A stretch of DNA of 64,000 nt from Lolium rigidum (GCF_022539505.1 NC_061514.1:251522124-251586123); one strand, 5' to 3'. Positions 23,733-35,395 are shown, counted from the first letter of the stretch. The notes: generated from the letters alone by a model not told the origin. Numbers and translations: made by a program.

Positions 23733-24164
23733 CTCCGGTTGGCGGCCGGTTGACGTCCGGTTGGCGACCGGTCGACCGGGCCGCACGCCGGACTCTCCGG
23801 TTGGTAGGCCGGCTGACCGGTCGGCAACCGGAACTGTTGGGTCCTCGTTTGGAACCCGGTTGGCGACCGGTCGACCGGGCCATGCGCCGGGCTCGCTCCG
23901 GTTGGCGACCGGTTGACCGGCCAGCACGCCGGACTGGCCGGTTGGTGGGCCGGTTGGACCGGGCTGCAGACCGGATTTCTGCTGTAGACCCCTTTTTGAT
24001 TGTTGTTGAAGTGGGGGTCTCCTTTAGCCTTCTTGTTCCTTTGATACACCATTTATGCCTCTTTGCCTAATACCTGAGATTATCCTTATAAACATATTAG
24101 GCCAAGTACTCTAGCACGGTGTCATTGTTACCAAAATAATGGATAAGGGTAAAATACCCTTATA
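23733..24164 (-). mobile_element. SIRE-like Copia left (3') LTR, inner part
   Basis: Continues the LTR interrupted at 16839 and matches 34396-34827. It carries the CCGGTTGACCGG-type array at 23733-23985. Its inner end reads ...CCCTTATA where the right LTR has ...CCCTTACA, so the terminal CA has mutated to TA. Confidence 0.92.
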
Positions 24165-24177
24165 ATCTCCCCTTTTT
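24165..24177 (-). promoter_or_regulatory. Copia polypurine tract
   Basis: On the minus strand AAAAAGGGGAGAT abuts the left (3') LTR, the expected primer for plus-strand DNA synthesis. Confidence 0.8.
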
Positions 24178-24578
24178 GGTATACGATGACAAACCGAGCT
24201 AGAGTCACAAATAGATATTATGATAAGCTCTAAACCTTGATTCCATATAAGATATTACGACAGCTCCCCCATAATGTGTGCACTTGGAGAATTTGCGTTT
24301 GAATGCAAAGTGCACCATTTGTGGAACATGAGAAGCTCTCCCAATATCTTTAGGAAACAAGCATGGTATGGAGATGTGCATATCAAGATATATAAGCATA
24401 GCATACATAATCATCCTAACATAGAGTAGCACACATAATAGTCGTCCATACACATCCATACACGAATTATTCGAAGTAGCAAATGGTTCTTGAGAAATCA
24501 AAGCAAATAAGCACAAGCCATATAAAATCCAAATAAAGCAACTCCCATGGCTTGTGACAATCAAAGAACCCCGTGGTC

Positions 24579-26108
24579 CTAGACTCTACTCTCTTCTCCC
24601 CTTTGGCATCGGAACACCAAAAGGCGAAGAAAGAGGAGAGATGCTATCGCACCCATCAATAGAGCCCGATGCCCGGAGGAGTAGGAGCTCTCGCCATCGT
24701 CGCGTGCAGCCGCATCACCTTCATCCTCATCACCATCATCATCAACAGGAGTAGGAGCACGAGCAGACCGAGGAGGAAGAGCACCATGAGCATACATGGA
24801 GAAGTCGAAGTTCTGGATCATCTCATCGGTAAGGGGAGGCATCTCCCACTGAGGTGCTACCACAGGCTCCATCTCAGGTCCAGAAGGAGGAACAGGGGCA
24901 TGTCGTGAATCCATGAACTCATTCTGTCGCCTCCTTGTCTCCTGGTTCAAAGCAAGACTCGGATGTGCAACATCATTGGTGTTCTTGCACATTTTCCACA
25001 TGCTGGAGAAGAAGCGAGCGGCACCGTGCTTGGAGCGCCGAGAGTAGCTGGAGCCAGCATCATGATCATAGTGTTCCTTGGAACGGCGCTCAGTGGAGGG
25101 CATCATGGAGGGAACGTCCGGACGAGTGGCCTCTCGAGTGGGGATCTCGAATGGGTCCATGATGACCCTTTCACCTAGTGTGTTGAGAGGAGCTGGTACA
25201 ATGTAGTTGATGATCCGCTGAACATACTGAGCATAGTTGGGAGTCATGTGACCCATAACAGACCGCTTCAGTTCACAGTGAATGAGATCACAGCCATCAA
25301 TCTTCCTTACCCTGTCAGGATGGCAATAGTACATCAGATTCAGGTGATAGTTCCTGACTTCACTGGTGTCGCCAAACTTGCTGATGAGACTCTCACGGAA
25401 CATCTTGGCAAGAACAAGATATGAGTAGTACATCCCAGAGATAGTGGGAGGCCCGGGTGTAGGATTCGCAGGATAGCAAAAGGAGATGTCACCCTTAGCA
25501 AGCTTAGACCGAGAGTGAATCTTGTACCCTGGAGCACTGTCACCGCCACAACCCATGGCTACACGGAACTGAGAGTAGGTGCATGAGTACTTCTCCTTGC
25601 CAGTCATCCAAGTGATAGTGCGATCTTCATCATCATGGAAGAATACGGTGCAATGGAATTGACGGACAAGAAGAGGACAATAGATGCTGTCAGCTTGTTC
25701 CTCATCGGGCTTTAGGCACACAAGATCATATAGTCCCAAACCCTTCAAAGTTTCAACCACAAAGCGGTACTTTGTGGCTTCATGCAAGGCAAGCTCGTCA
25801 GGGTTGATGGCCTTGGGCGTCACAACAGCGCCATTCTTCATACACTCGCAAGTGTCGTAGAAACCTTCCCACATGACTGCTTGAGTCTTGGTCCAGAAGA
25901 ACTTGTCCCCACCAAGGTAAGTCCGTTGCTCATAGTGATACAGATTCACCATCCTCAAATCCTGCCAATCACCACAATGTGCGTCTGCTATATTGAAGGT
26001 TGGCACAATTTCATCATCCACTTGAGCTGCGTGCTTATCCTTCCTCTTACCACTTCTTCCCCAGTCTGTGCTGCCAGTGTCATGAGCCTGAGGTGGTTTA
26101 GAAGGCAT
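24579..26108 (-). CDS. Extra 3' ORF of SIRE-like Copia (envelope-position protein, function unknown)
   Basis: An uninterrupted 509-codon ORF lies between pol and the 3' LTR in the same direction. The frame is open further upstream (to about 26200) without another ATG, so the start at 26108 is the first in-frame ATG and a spliced start is possible. The product begins Pro/Arg/Lys-rich, has a central globular-looking region with several Trp, Tyr and Cys residues, then a low-complexity acidic stretch (PVDDDGDEDEGDAAARDDGESS, about residues 455-476) and a short hydrophobic C-terminal segment (LLMGAIASLLFLRLLVF, about 485-502) that could be a membrane anchor. Position matches the env-like ORF of SIRE/Maximus elements. 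I do not recognise a functional domain. It is notable that it stays open while gag-pol is broken. Confidence 0.7.
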   Translation of the reverse strand: MPSKPPQAHDTGSTDWGRSGKRKDKHAAQVDDEIVPTFNIADAHCGDWQDLRMVNLYHYEQRTYLGGDKFFWTKTQAVMWEGFYDTCECMKNGAVVTPKAINPDELALHEATKYRFVVETLKGLGLYDLVCLKPDEEQADSIYCPLLVRQFHCTVFFHDDEDRTITWMTGKEKYSCTYSQFRVAMGCGGDSAPGYKIHSRSKLAKGDISFCYPANPTPGPPTISGMYYSYLVLAKMFRESLISKFGDTSEVRNYHLNLMYYCHPDRVRKIDGCDLIHCELKRSVMGHMTPNYAQYVQRIINYIVPAPLNTLGERVIMDPFEIPTREATRPDVPSMMPSTERRSKEHYDHDAGSSYSRRSKHGAARFFSSMWKMCKNTNDVAHPSLALNQETRRRQNEFMDSRHAPVPPSGPEMEPVVAPQWEMPPLTDEMIQNFDFSMYAHGALPPRSARAPTPVDDDGDEDEGDAAARDDGESSYSSGHRALLMGAIASLLFLRLLVFRCQRGEESRV

Positions 26109-26304
26109 GCGACCACTAGAACGGCGGGGTGGATCCACCGTAGGCCTTCCTCTCTTGGGAGGAGCGCCACGTCCTTCACCACTCCAACTCTCTGTGAATG
26201 AAAAAATAGAGCGAGGATAGCAGTGGGGTAAGTGTACATGTCATCAATAAGAGGAAGCCAAAAAGCATAGCATATATTCAAGTGTATTGATGAGATTGTG
26301 CGAA

Positions 26305-26445
26305 AACTGGGCGATCCGGCGCACAGGCCGGTCCAACCGGGTGGCAGACCGGACGAGCCGGTTGTCAATCCGGTTGACCGGGCTGCATGCCGGGCCGGCC
26401 GGTTGAGAGGCCGGTTGACCGGGCTGGTGACCGGATCTGTCGACT
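26305..26445. repeat. CCGG-type short repeat array upstream of the extra ORF
   Basis: Repeated ccggttgaccgg-like units separated by 8-15 nt, the same motif family as in the LTRs (23733-23985 and 34300-34630) and at 26955-27050. Units are near-palindromic and CpG-rich. Confidence 0.75.
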
Positions 26446-26954
26446 TGTGAAGTGTTGCCCAGATTTTCTACCACAAAATCATGCAAAAACTCATAAACTT
26501 GAATATAGACTATAGCAATAGAGTGGAGTATGTGCATTGTGTTGTGAGACACTCTAAAGGCATGAGGACTTACAAACCCTAACCCTAACCCTAAAATTTC
26601 CTCAAATCATGTCAAGAAATTGCAATGGGTGATGAGGACTAGAGAATAGGGAGAGAGGGAGAGCACATTACCCGAAGACATGGTCCTTCTTGATCAAGAG
26701 AGCAAGAAGAACACTAGGTAGGGCTTGAAACCCAAAAACTCCAAAAATTCCCAAAATAGCTTGAGAGGGACCAAATCCTTTGGTGGAGATGTTCCAAGGG
26801 GCCCGATCTATGGTTTGGTGGAGTTTGGGAGGATTCTTGTGGTGGGAAGGGCCTAGAGCATGGTGGAGGTGATGGAGGCGGCGGCCATGGAGGTGTGGGA
26901 GTTGGGGGTAATGAGGAAGAAGACCCCAAGGGGTATCCTCTTCCATACATAACA

Positions 26955-27050
26955 GGTCGCACGGCCGGTCGGGCGCCCGGTCGACCGGACCTGGCGCCGG
27001 CTGGTCCGGCCCAGAGGCCGGTCCGACCGGGCCAGAGACCGGCCAGGGAC
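26955..27050. repeat. CCGG-type short repeat array between pol and the extra ORF
   Basis: Units of type gcccggtcgaccggacc and gaccgggccagagaccgg recur. This is the second internal occurrence of the LTR array motif; together with 26305-26445 it brackets the 5' side of the extra ORF. Confidence 0.75.
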
Positions 27051-27560
27051 AAACTGCCCAGTTTTGTCTCGTTTTGCCTCATTTTGCCCTTATGCTTTGT
27101 GTAAATGTGTGTGAATGCTCAGATGATGACATGTACATATAGATAGATAGATGATGATGAGATGAGCATAGACATGGGGTTGGAAACACAAAGTTCTCTA
27201 GGCATACCCATTGGAGAGAAAATCCAAACAAGATGTGAATAGCAACAATGGGCATGATTCGAAATATATATCAAGAATCATAAGTCATTTTGAAATGAAT
27301 TTTGCAATAAGATCATTTGGCCTTATATAGTCAAATCAAGTTGTAATGAAGGCTCAATGAGTGGCGGGGGATTACTCCCCCTATGTCAAAGCGCTAATGT
27401 CATGAGACCTTGAAGAGACATGCTTGGGTCCATATAATGACATTGGGTCTATTTATGTTGCACACATAGGTATGCATCTTACCAAGACATGGTAGGATGA
27501 CTATCCCCATATGTGCTATGCCTCTAAGCTAGATAGCAAGAATATAGTGCAAGAAGTTAA

Positions 27561-29203
27561 TCAATCCAAGTTTTTAGGATCAAGAATACCAAGTTCTCCT
27601 CTCAAGTTAACAAACCGGGCTTCATCCAAAGGCTTAGTGAAAATATCCGCCAATTGGTAGGTTGTTCCCACATGAGTGAGATCAATATCCTTATTGGCAA
27701 CATGATCACGTAGGAAGTGATGGCGAATGTCAATATGTTTGGTGCGACAATGTTGAACCGGGTTATTGGCGATCTTAATTGCACTTTCATTGTCACAAAG
27801 AAGAGGCACCGTACCAAGAGACACGCCATAGTCTTTCAAGGTTTGCTTCATCCATAACAATTGAGTGCAACAAGATGCCGCGGATATGTATTCGGCTTCG
27901 GCGGTGGATAAAGCGGTGGAGTTTTGTTTCTTGGATGACCAACTCACCAATGACCGGCCAATAAATTGGCAAGCCCCGGAGAGTAGACTTCCGATCAACC
28001 TTATCACCGGCCCAATCGGAATCCAAATAGCCAATGAGTTCAAAGGTTGACCCCTTTGGATACCATAGCCGAGAGTAGGAGTGAGAACAAGGTATCTTAG
28101 AATCCGTTTGACCGCCATTAAATGGCTCTCCTTGGGAGCGGATTGAAAACGAGCACACATCCCTACACTTAGCATGATATCCGGCCTAGAGGCACAAAGG
28201 TAGAGCAAGGATCCTATCATGGAGCGGTATACCTTTATGTCCACATCCTTCTCACCGTCACATGAGCCAAGTTGCCCCTTTACGGGCATGGGTGTCTTCA
28301 TTGGGCTTGCATTGGTCATGTTGAATTTCTTGAGCATGTCCTTCACATACTTTTCTTGAGAGATGAAGGTGCCTTTTGCAAGTTGCCTCACTTGGAAGCC
28401 TAGGAAGAACTTCAACTCTCCCATCATGGACATCTCAAATTTCCTAGTCATCAATAGCTCAAAAGCTTTATTATGATTGGGGTTAGTTCCACCAAAGATA
28501 ATATCATCAACATATATATATTTGACATATAAATAGGCCACCCCCTTTAACCCGCTTGGTGAAAAGGGTGGAATCGACCGTACCCATGCAAAACCCATCA
28601 TGTAGTAAGAAATCCCTAAGGAACTCATACCAAGCACGTGGAGCTTGCCTGAGACCGTAGAGTGCCTTATGGAGTAAATACACGTGGTTGGGTCGGCATG
28701 GGTCTTGAGCCCGGGGGTTGAGCCACATATGCGGTTTCTTTTAGGGGACCATTCAAAAATGCACTTTTCACATCCATTTGATATAGTTTGAAATTGTGGA
28801 AAGATGCAAATGCAAGCAAAAGACGAATAGCTTCAAGACGGGCTACCGGCGCAAAGGTATCCTCAAAATCCATACCTTCTATTTGGGCAAACCCTTGCGC
28901 CACTAACGTTGCTTTGTTTCGTATGACAATGCCATTCTCATCTTGCTTGTTCTTGAATACCCATTTGGTCCCAATAACATTGATGCGATGATCTTTGGGT
29001 CTCTCTACTAGAGACCACACTTCATTACGAGTGAAACACTCCAATTCATCTTGCATGGCAATTACCCAATCCGGATCAACCAAGGCTTCATGTACCTTGA
29101 GTGGTTCAAAACTAGACACAAAAGCATGGTGTTGACAATAAGTGATAAGTAATGCATGGTGTCTACGAGTTACCACTCCTCTTGAGATGCTCACGAGGGA
29201 CAT
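27561..29203 (-). pseudogene. Copia reverse transcriptase and RNase H (broken)
   Basis: The minus strand shows Copia RT (RVT_2) blocks in order: [25 protein letters not shown] (about 28.77 kb), KALYGLRQAPRAWYEF (about 28.64 kb) and the catalytic YVDDIIFG (about 28502-28518). The RNase H part follows, with SRPDIMLSVGMC, SSKKQNSTALSTAEAEY and KHIDIRHHFLRD near 27.7 kb. It ends at 27561. Frame changes at about 28.70 and 28.57 kb and inside the RT/RNase H linker (about 28.0 kb) prevent a full-length enzyme. It would copy element RNA into DNA in cytoplasmic particles. Confidence 0.92.
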
Positions 29204-30915
29204 GATCTACTTTCATGTCACTTGCCCTTGTAGCGGCCTTGATCTTCAGAATGGTTCCTTCATGATCAATGAATTCATCTCTTGCTAGTGCTTGATCATG
29301 AGGGACCAATTGAGCTTGAACATGAGTTGAGGATGTTTCTTGATCATCATCATGGTCTTGCTCAGTGGAATGAGGACTTCCTTCTTGTTCTTCGGAATGT
29401 GACTCATCTTGAGTGGAGGATGGTTCTTGAGTTGCACTTGATGGTTCGGCTTGAGTTGAGCTAGGCTCCACTTGAGCCGTGCTTGATCTCCTATTCCATC
29501 ATCTTGATCATCATTATGAATTTCCATGGGCCGAATGTGTCCAATGCCCATATGCTTGATGGCACTAGATGGATCATCATCATTACCTGCAACACATGGA
29601 ACAACTTGCTCCACTTGGGAGCCATTATCCTCCAAGAACTCCACGTCACAAGATACTTCAGTAGTCCCAGTGGACCGGTTGTAGTACCTATAGGCGTGAG
29701 AGTTCTCCGCATAACCAACAAATATGCCCTCTATGGTTCTAGTTTCAAATTTATCGAGCTTTCCTTTGTTGTTCTTAACAAGGCATTTGCATCCAAAGAC
29801 ACGAATGTACATGACATTAGGCTTGTTACCGGTAAGAAGCTCGTATGGAGTTTTGTTGTGGAGGGGACGGAGAAAGAGCCGGTTGGAGTAGTGGACGGCC
29901 GTAGAGATGGCTTCTCCCCAAAAGTTGTGGGGTGAGTTGAATTCACTCAACATGGTTCTTGCCATTTCAATGATAGTCCGGTTCTTCCTTTCAACAACAC
30001 CATTTTGTTGAGGGGTGTATGGCTCCGAAAACTCATGCTTGATGCCCTCATCATCGACAAACTCTCGCATGGTGTAGTTCTTGAACTCGGTGCCATTGTC
30101 GGTTCTTATCGCCTTGATCTCGGATTCATACATACGTTGAGCTTTCTTGGCGAAGATGATGAACTCCCTATGGGTCTCGTCCTTAGACTTAAGGAGAAAG
30201 ACCCAAGAGTATCTTGAGTAATCATCAACAATGACGAGTCCATACTTGCTCCCACCAAGAGTATCATAATGTGATGGCCCAAAGAGATCCAAATGAAGGA
30301 GCTCCAAAGGCCTAGATGTGGTGACGATGCTCTTGATAGGATGTCTCTTCTTGAGTTGCTTTCCGGCTACACATGCACTGCAAACACGATCTTTCTCAAA
30401 AGAAATGTCGGTTAGTCCCACAATGTGTTCACCCTTTAGGAGTTGTTTGAGATTCCTCATGTTGACATGACCAAGGCGGCGATGCCACAACCAACCTTCG
30501 TCATGCTTGGTCGCCATTAGACATGTGGAGTGAGAGGAGCTCTCTTTCGAGAGGTCAACCACGTAAAGGTTGTTCTCCACATATCCAACGAGGACCAATT
30601 TGAGATTGTCACTCCTAAAGACTTTCACACAATAACTAGTAAAATATGAATTGTAACCGGCATCGGCAAGATGATATATAGAAAGTAAGTTATAGCCAAG
30701 GGATTCACCAAGCATAACCGTATCAAGGCACAAGTCCTTAGAGATTGCTACCTTGCCATACCCAAGTACCTTTCCCTTTGAGTTATCACCAAAGGTAATG
30801 CTTGACTTCTTGTTGATATCTTCAATGAATTGATCAAGCACACCTCTTCCTCCGGTCATATGATTGGTGCATCCACTATCAAACACCCATTTTGGGTTCC
30901 TTTGCAATGGCAACA
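29163..30915 (-). pseudogene. Copia protease and integrase (broken)
   Basis: Protease: WVFDSGCTNHMTGG with the D-S-G active site near 30880. GAG_pre-integrase/HHCC: WLWHRRLGHVNM...CSACVAGKQ near 30.5-30.36 kb. Integrase core: LHLDLFGP (first Asp, about 30.28 kb), IRTDNGTEF (second Asp, about 30.1 kb) and NGVVERKNR (Glu, about 29.98 kb), then the GKLDKFETRTIEGIFVGY C-terminal block. All catalytic residues are present. The frame shifts at about 29.5 kb, where an acidic, Gln/Ser-rich linker leads to RT. Confidence 0.92.
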
Positions 30916-33482
30916 ATGTCTTTTGGTACCCAAATTGAGTACCCTCTATAAGCATAGCCATTAGGAGGGCCAACATAGTTAGCATAGACATCACCATAAT
31001 AATCAACAAATAATGCATAGTGATCGTTTGGCCCCGTGCGGTCACCACTAGTGGCTTTGCCCTTTGAGGCTTTGCCATTATTAGTGACCTTCTTGTTCTT
31101 ATCTTGAGCGGGTTTCTCCTTGTTGTAGTTCTTCTTCTTGTGGGACTTGGGAACATATCCAAGTCCAAACTTTTGATTGTCTGACCTTTGCTTACTCAAG
31201 AGGTCATCCAGTCCCATCTTGTTCTTGGCGGTGGTGAACTTTGTAAGTTCCTTTGTTAACCTAACATTTTCCTCAAGAATAGATGCATGCTCGCAAGAGG
31301 AATCATTAGGATGATAGTCAAGACCATATTTAGTCACCAAGGATTCAAGATATGCATTGGTCTCAACATGCAAAGAGAGTTCCTCTTGTAAACAAACATG
31401 TTCCTCAACAAGCTTAGCATGCTCACTAGTAAAAGAGGTAGGGTGAACTAGCATGCTTTTCAACAACAATGGGATCCTTCATTGATTCAAGTGCCTTTGT
31501 GTAGGTTTCTTGGAGTAGGTCATGGTTCTCTCCAAGTTTCTTGAGCTCATCCTTAACAAGCTTGTTAGCTCTTTCAAGGTGGTCAAGATCCCTAGTGAGA
31601 GAAGCATGAGCAACTTCAAGTTCCTCCTTTGAGGTATGGAGCACTTGAGTCAAAGATTGAGCCCTATCAATAGTTTCTAGGTCCTTAACTTTATCAAGTT
31701 CATAAGTTTCAATTTGTTGCTTAAGACCTTGAGATATGCACCTTTCGTTTTTTAGCTCTTGTCTTAGGAGATTGAATCTCCATTCCTTCTCATTCAAATG
31801 ATATTCTAATTCCTCAATGGACTCATCCTTTTCCTTGAGTGAGTCCATCAAGAAATCAAACTTGACAAGAGCTTCACCACGAAGGGTGCATCTAACATCA
31901 TAGAGTTCCTTAAGCACAATTAATTCTTCTTGATTTTCGTTTTCATCATCAAGAACACTAGATAGGGAAGGTGGAGGTTCCATTACTTTGGTTTCCCTTG
32001 CCATAAGACAAGAGCCAACGATTGTAGAGGAGGGAGAGTCATCGGAGTCATCATCTTGAGTTGTTCTTGCCATGAAGGAAGATCCAACATCATTCTCCGT
32101 GGAGTAGTCCTTGGAGTAGTCATATGTGAAGAGTGACCCGGGCTTAGAGAAAGCCAAACCCGCCACCCCGGCCTCCTTCTCCTCATCTTCCTCTTCATCA
32201 TCGGACAAGTACTCGGCCCCAACAAAGGCTCTTCCCTTGTTCTTCTTGTATCGATCGTTGATTGGGTTTGGCTTCAATCTTGGCTTGACCCCTTTGATGA
32301 ATCTTGGCTTGTCTACCCTTTTCTCATAAGGGCACTCATTTGCAAAGTGGTTATCTTCATCACAATTGTAGCAAGTTCTCTTCTTCTTCTTGTCATTGAG
32401 GAGCATTGGGAACTTAATTTGCCTTGTATTTCTTGGCAAAGAAAGCAAAGTCGGTAGCAATGTCACTAGTTGAAGTCATCTCTTCTTCTTCTTCAATTTC
32501 ATAGTCTTCTTTGCTTCCATGATCGGCCCTAGCTTTGAGAGCAAGGTTGTGTGACGCTTCATGGTTGTGTGAGGCTTCATCAACACGGTTCATTGCCATG
32601 AGCCTCTTTCCCGCTTTGGCCATGTTTTCATTAGCGGCCACATAGGAGACTAGATCATCGGAGTTGAGATCGGCACTCTTGGTCATGATTTGCAAGTTGA
32701 GTGCAAGGTTGGTGTCTTCTTGCTTGACGGCAATCATACCAATGACCTTGGAATTTATGAATGCTTCATTCATCTCGAAGCCGTCATTGTACTTCTCAAC
32801 ACCAAGTCCCTTGACTCTTACTCTAAGAGCACCAAGCCTAGCATAGGCATCGGCCACGGATTCTCCATCTCGAATCATGAACTGGTGGGCCTCTTACTTT
32901 GCGGTCTCATAAAGAGCTGATTGGATCAAATCGGTTCCCTCTTGGAGTACTACGATCCGATCCCACAACTCTTTAGCGGAGTCGATGTCATTGACTTGAT
33001 CAAGAAGCTTGCGGTTGATGCCACTTCTAATCTTGTCACGTGCGGAGGCATTGAGTTGATGGTTGTAGAATTCGGTGGAGGTCAACCGAATGGGATCTTG
33101 TGGCTCCCGGTATCCATGAACAATGATCTCCCATAACTCCACTGCTGCAGTTGCGAATATGAGATTCCATAGAAGATTTCCAAAAAGGAAAGTGAGTTCC
33201 ATCAAAATGGGGAACATTCCCACTATGGTTTATATGAGGCATGGGTGAAGTGTTTTTGGGATAGTCATGATTAACTTCATGGAAACTCCCTAAAGAGGCC
33301 GAAGCCGCACTAGGAGGAGGTCCATTAGTCAAGTTCTTAAGCATGGCAGACATTTCTGTCATTTGGTTTTGTAGCTCATCCTCCTTTTTCTTCTTCTTGG
33401 CATCATATGCCAAGAGTCTAGATTTCATCTCTTTAACCGAAAGGTTAGAGTCGTCATCTAGACCCTCGAAGAGTTTATTCAT
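30879..33482 (-). pseudogene. Copia gag, long form with zinc knuckle and coiled coil (broken)
   Basis: An ATG at 33482 lies about 50 nt inside the primer site. Segments in order: a Lys-rich N-terminus, a matrix/capsid region (WELWEIIVHG-type block, YNHQLNASARDKI), then RDGESVADAYARLGALR, an acidic segment, a CCHC zinc knuckle (CYNCDEDNHFANECP, about 32.37 kb) and a long Glu/Leu/Lys coiled-coil tail (about 31.95-31.3 kb). Breaks: frameshift near 33.2 kb, TAA at about 32894 where Gln is expected, frameshifts near 32.43 and 31.45 kb. Gag normally forms the particle and packages RNA. Confidence 0.88.
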
Positions 33483-33520
33483 CTCACTCTTAAGGCGGTG
33501 AAGCCCTTAATAAGAGTCCA

Positions 33521-33533
33521 GGCTCTGATACCA
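33521..33533 (-). promoter_or_regulatory. Copia primer-binding site, initiator tRNA-Met
   Basis: The minus strand reads TGGTATCAGAGCC, complementary to the 3' end of initiator tRNA-Met, 2 nt inside the right LTR. It proves that the right LTR is the 5' LTR. Confidence 0.93.
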
Positions 33534-33535
33534 AT

Positions 33536-34827
33536 TGAAAGTATAGAGATGGTAAACCTAGAGGGGGGTGAATAGGTTTCTACAGATTTCAATTCTTTCT
33601 TTGCAATATTAGGCTTTGCGGAATATAAAGGTGAGCCTAATGCAAACTAGGTGAAGCAACCTATATGAGGATACAACTAACTCGAGCACGAAGGCTCTCA
33701 CAGGCGATTAAATCACAAGTAAGGAGTTCGGTTCGAGATAACCGATAGCACGCGGAGACGAGGATGTATTCCCGTGTTCCCTTGCTTTGCAACAAGGTAC
33801 GTCACGTTTGGAGGGGTGGAGGTCCCACGAAGGATTCCCCACGCCACGAAGGCTCACCCTATTCTCCGGAGCCTATCCCACAAAGGAATAGCTCACTCAC
33901 TTGTGGTAGACTTTGAGGTAGCCTCCAAACCTTCACAATCTTGCCGGAGCAAATCCACGGCCGGATGCTTCGGACTCCTCTTGCCCACCTAGGGTTTCCA
34001 AGGAACCCTAGGAAGCAAGCTTCTCGATGAATACAAGGGGGAATGAGATTTGGCTTGGTAGAACAGTAGATCGGGTCCTCCTCTAACGACCCCGGAGGGA
34101 TTTGAGTTTGGGTGGAGGAGGAGGGAGATCTGAGGCTTTTGGTGTTTCTAGCAATGGAGTAAGAGAGAGAGAGAGAGAGAGAGCTCAAGAACAGCTTGTA
34201 GTGTAGTGCCTAACTGTTCAGAGGTAGGAGAAGACCTATTTATAGTGTTCTTCGAAATATGGCCGTTGGTCACTTGCCACCTCTGCTTTTCTCTCGACAA
34301 ACCCGGTCAACCGGACCACAGACCGGATTGCCCGGTGCAGAGTCCGGTCGGACCGGACCAGGGACAGGATTCACTTCGCGTCGTCCTGGAGCTCCTCCGG
34401 TTGGCGGCCGGTTGACGTCCGGTTGGCGACCGGTCGACCGGGCCGCACGCCGGACTCTCCGGTTGGTAGGCCGGCTGACCGGTCGACAACCGGAACTGTT
34501 GGGTCCTCGTTTGGAACCCGGTTGGCGACCGGTTGACCGGGCCACGCGCCGGACTCGCTCCGGTTGGCGACCGGTTGACCGGCCAGCACGCCGGACTGGC
34601 CGGTTGGTGGGCCGGTTGGACCGGGCTGCAGACAAGATTTCTGCTGTAGACCCCTTTTTGATTGTTGTTGAAGTGGGGGGTCTCCTTTAGCCTTCTTGTT
34701 CCTTTGACACACCATTTATGCCTCTTTGCCTAATACCTGAGATTATCCTTATAAACATATTAGGCCAAGTACTCTAGCACGGTGTCATTGTTACCAAAAT
34801 AATGGATAAGGGTAAAATACCCTTACA
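33536..34827 (-). mobile_element. SIRE-like Copia right (5') LTR
   Basis: 1292 bp, TGAAAGTATAG...CCCTTACA (plus-strand reading). It holds a GA microsatellite (about 34164-34183) absent from the left LTR and the CCGG-type array at about 34300-34630. Pairwise differences from the left LTR are few, suggesting a fairly recent insertion; I did not compute identity. Confidence 0.94.
34300..34630. repeat. CCGGTTGACCGG-type array in the right LTR
   Basis: About fifteen imperfect units of gaccggt(t/c)gaccgg-like sequence, corresponding to 16.75-16.82 and 23733-23985 in the left LTR. Each unit is near-palindromic and full of CpG/CHG sites. Confidence 0.8.
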
Positions 34828-34832
34828 GCGTC

Positions 34833-35390
34833 GGCATCTCCGTTTGGAGGCGCCGGCACAGCATCCTCCATTTGGGGACGTTGTTTCCACACCAGTGCCT
34901 CCCAAACGATGGCCCCCAAGTTTTTCTTTTCTTTTTACAATATTTTGAAACAACATATCAATTACATTTTATTCACAAAATCACACAAATAGAATTAAAT
35001 TATTCATACAATCAATCAAACAAATAGAACTTAAATTATTCATACAACCCAACAAACAAATAGTACTTAAATTATTCGTACAACCCAACAAAAAAATAGT
35101 ACTTAAATTATTCCTCCAGGCAAACAAATAGAAATAAAAATCATGCATTGTTCGCTGCTCCTCTCCTCGCCCACAAATGCGCAGCTAGATCCGCCTTTAG
35201 CTATGCATGGGCACCTGTATCTCGAATTTCATTGTGCATATGAAGAAAAGCAGCAAATTCTTGGGGCACATGCTCTACCTCAGCTAGTGGCCCTTGATAA
35301 TCAAATGGATGATCATCCTGCACAGGTGCGTCACGCTCGCTCTCAATAATCATGTTGTGGATGATCACACAGACATTCATCACCTCCCAC
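34833..35390 (-). pseudogene. PIF/Harbinger transposase C-terminal fragment, copy 2
   Basis: Continues 15940-15984 after the Copia. Minus-strand 35393-35130 encodes [17 protein letters not shown] and the DHPFDYQGP segment as in copy 1, with the same TAG stop. It is separated from the rest of the transposase (37159 onward) only by the solo LTR. Confidence 0.88.
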
Positions 35391-35395
35391 ATCTG

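Larger units (their letters stand above)
15985..34827 (-). mobile_element. SIRE/Maximus-like Copia LTR retrotransposon with extra 3' ORF
   Basis: It is bounded by TG...CA and by the direct repeat GCGTC (15980-15984 and 34828-34832). Without the nested Gypsy it is about 11.95 kb. LTRs: 15985-16839 plus 23733-24164 (left, 3') and 33536-34827 (right, 5', 1292 bp). The primer site at 33521-33533 and coding order gag-PR-INT-RT-RH on the minus strand fix its orientation. A large gag with coiled-coil tail, an iMet primer site and an additional ORF after pol are features of the SIRE/Maximus lineage. Gag-pol is broken by several frameshifts and stops, so it is not autonomous now. Confidence 0.93.

Noticed and set aside
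23579..24070. ORFs in both strands through the CCGG-rich array
   Set aside because: Repetitive Pro/Arg/Gly-rich frames created by the repeat array in the LTR; also present in the other LTR and at 34.3-34.7 kb.
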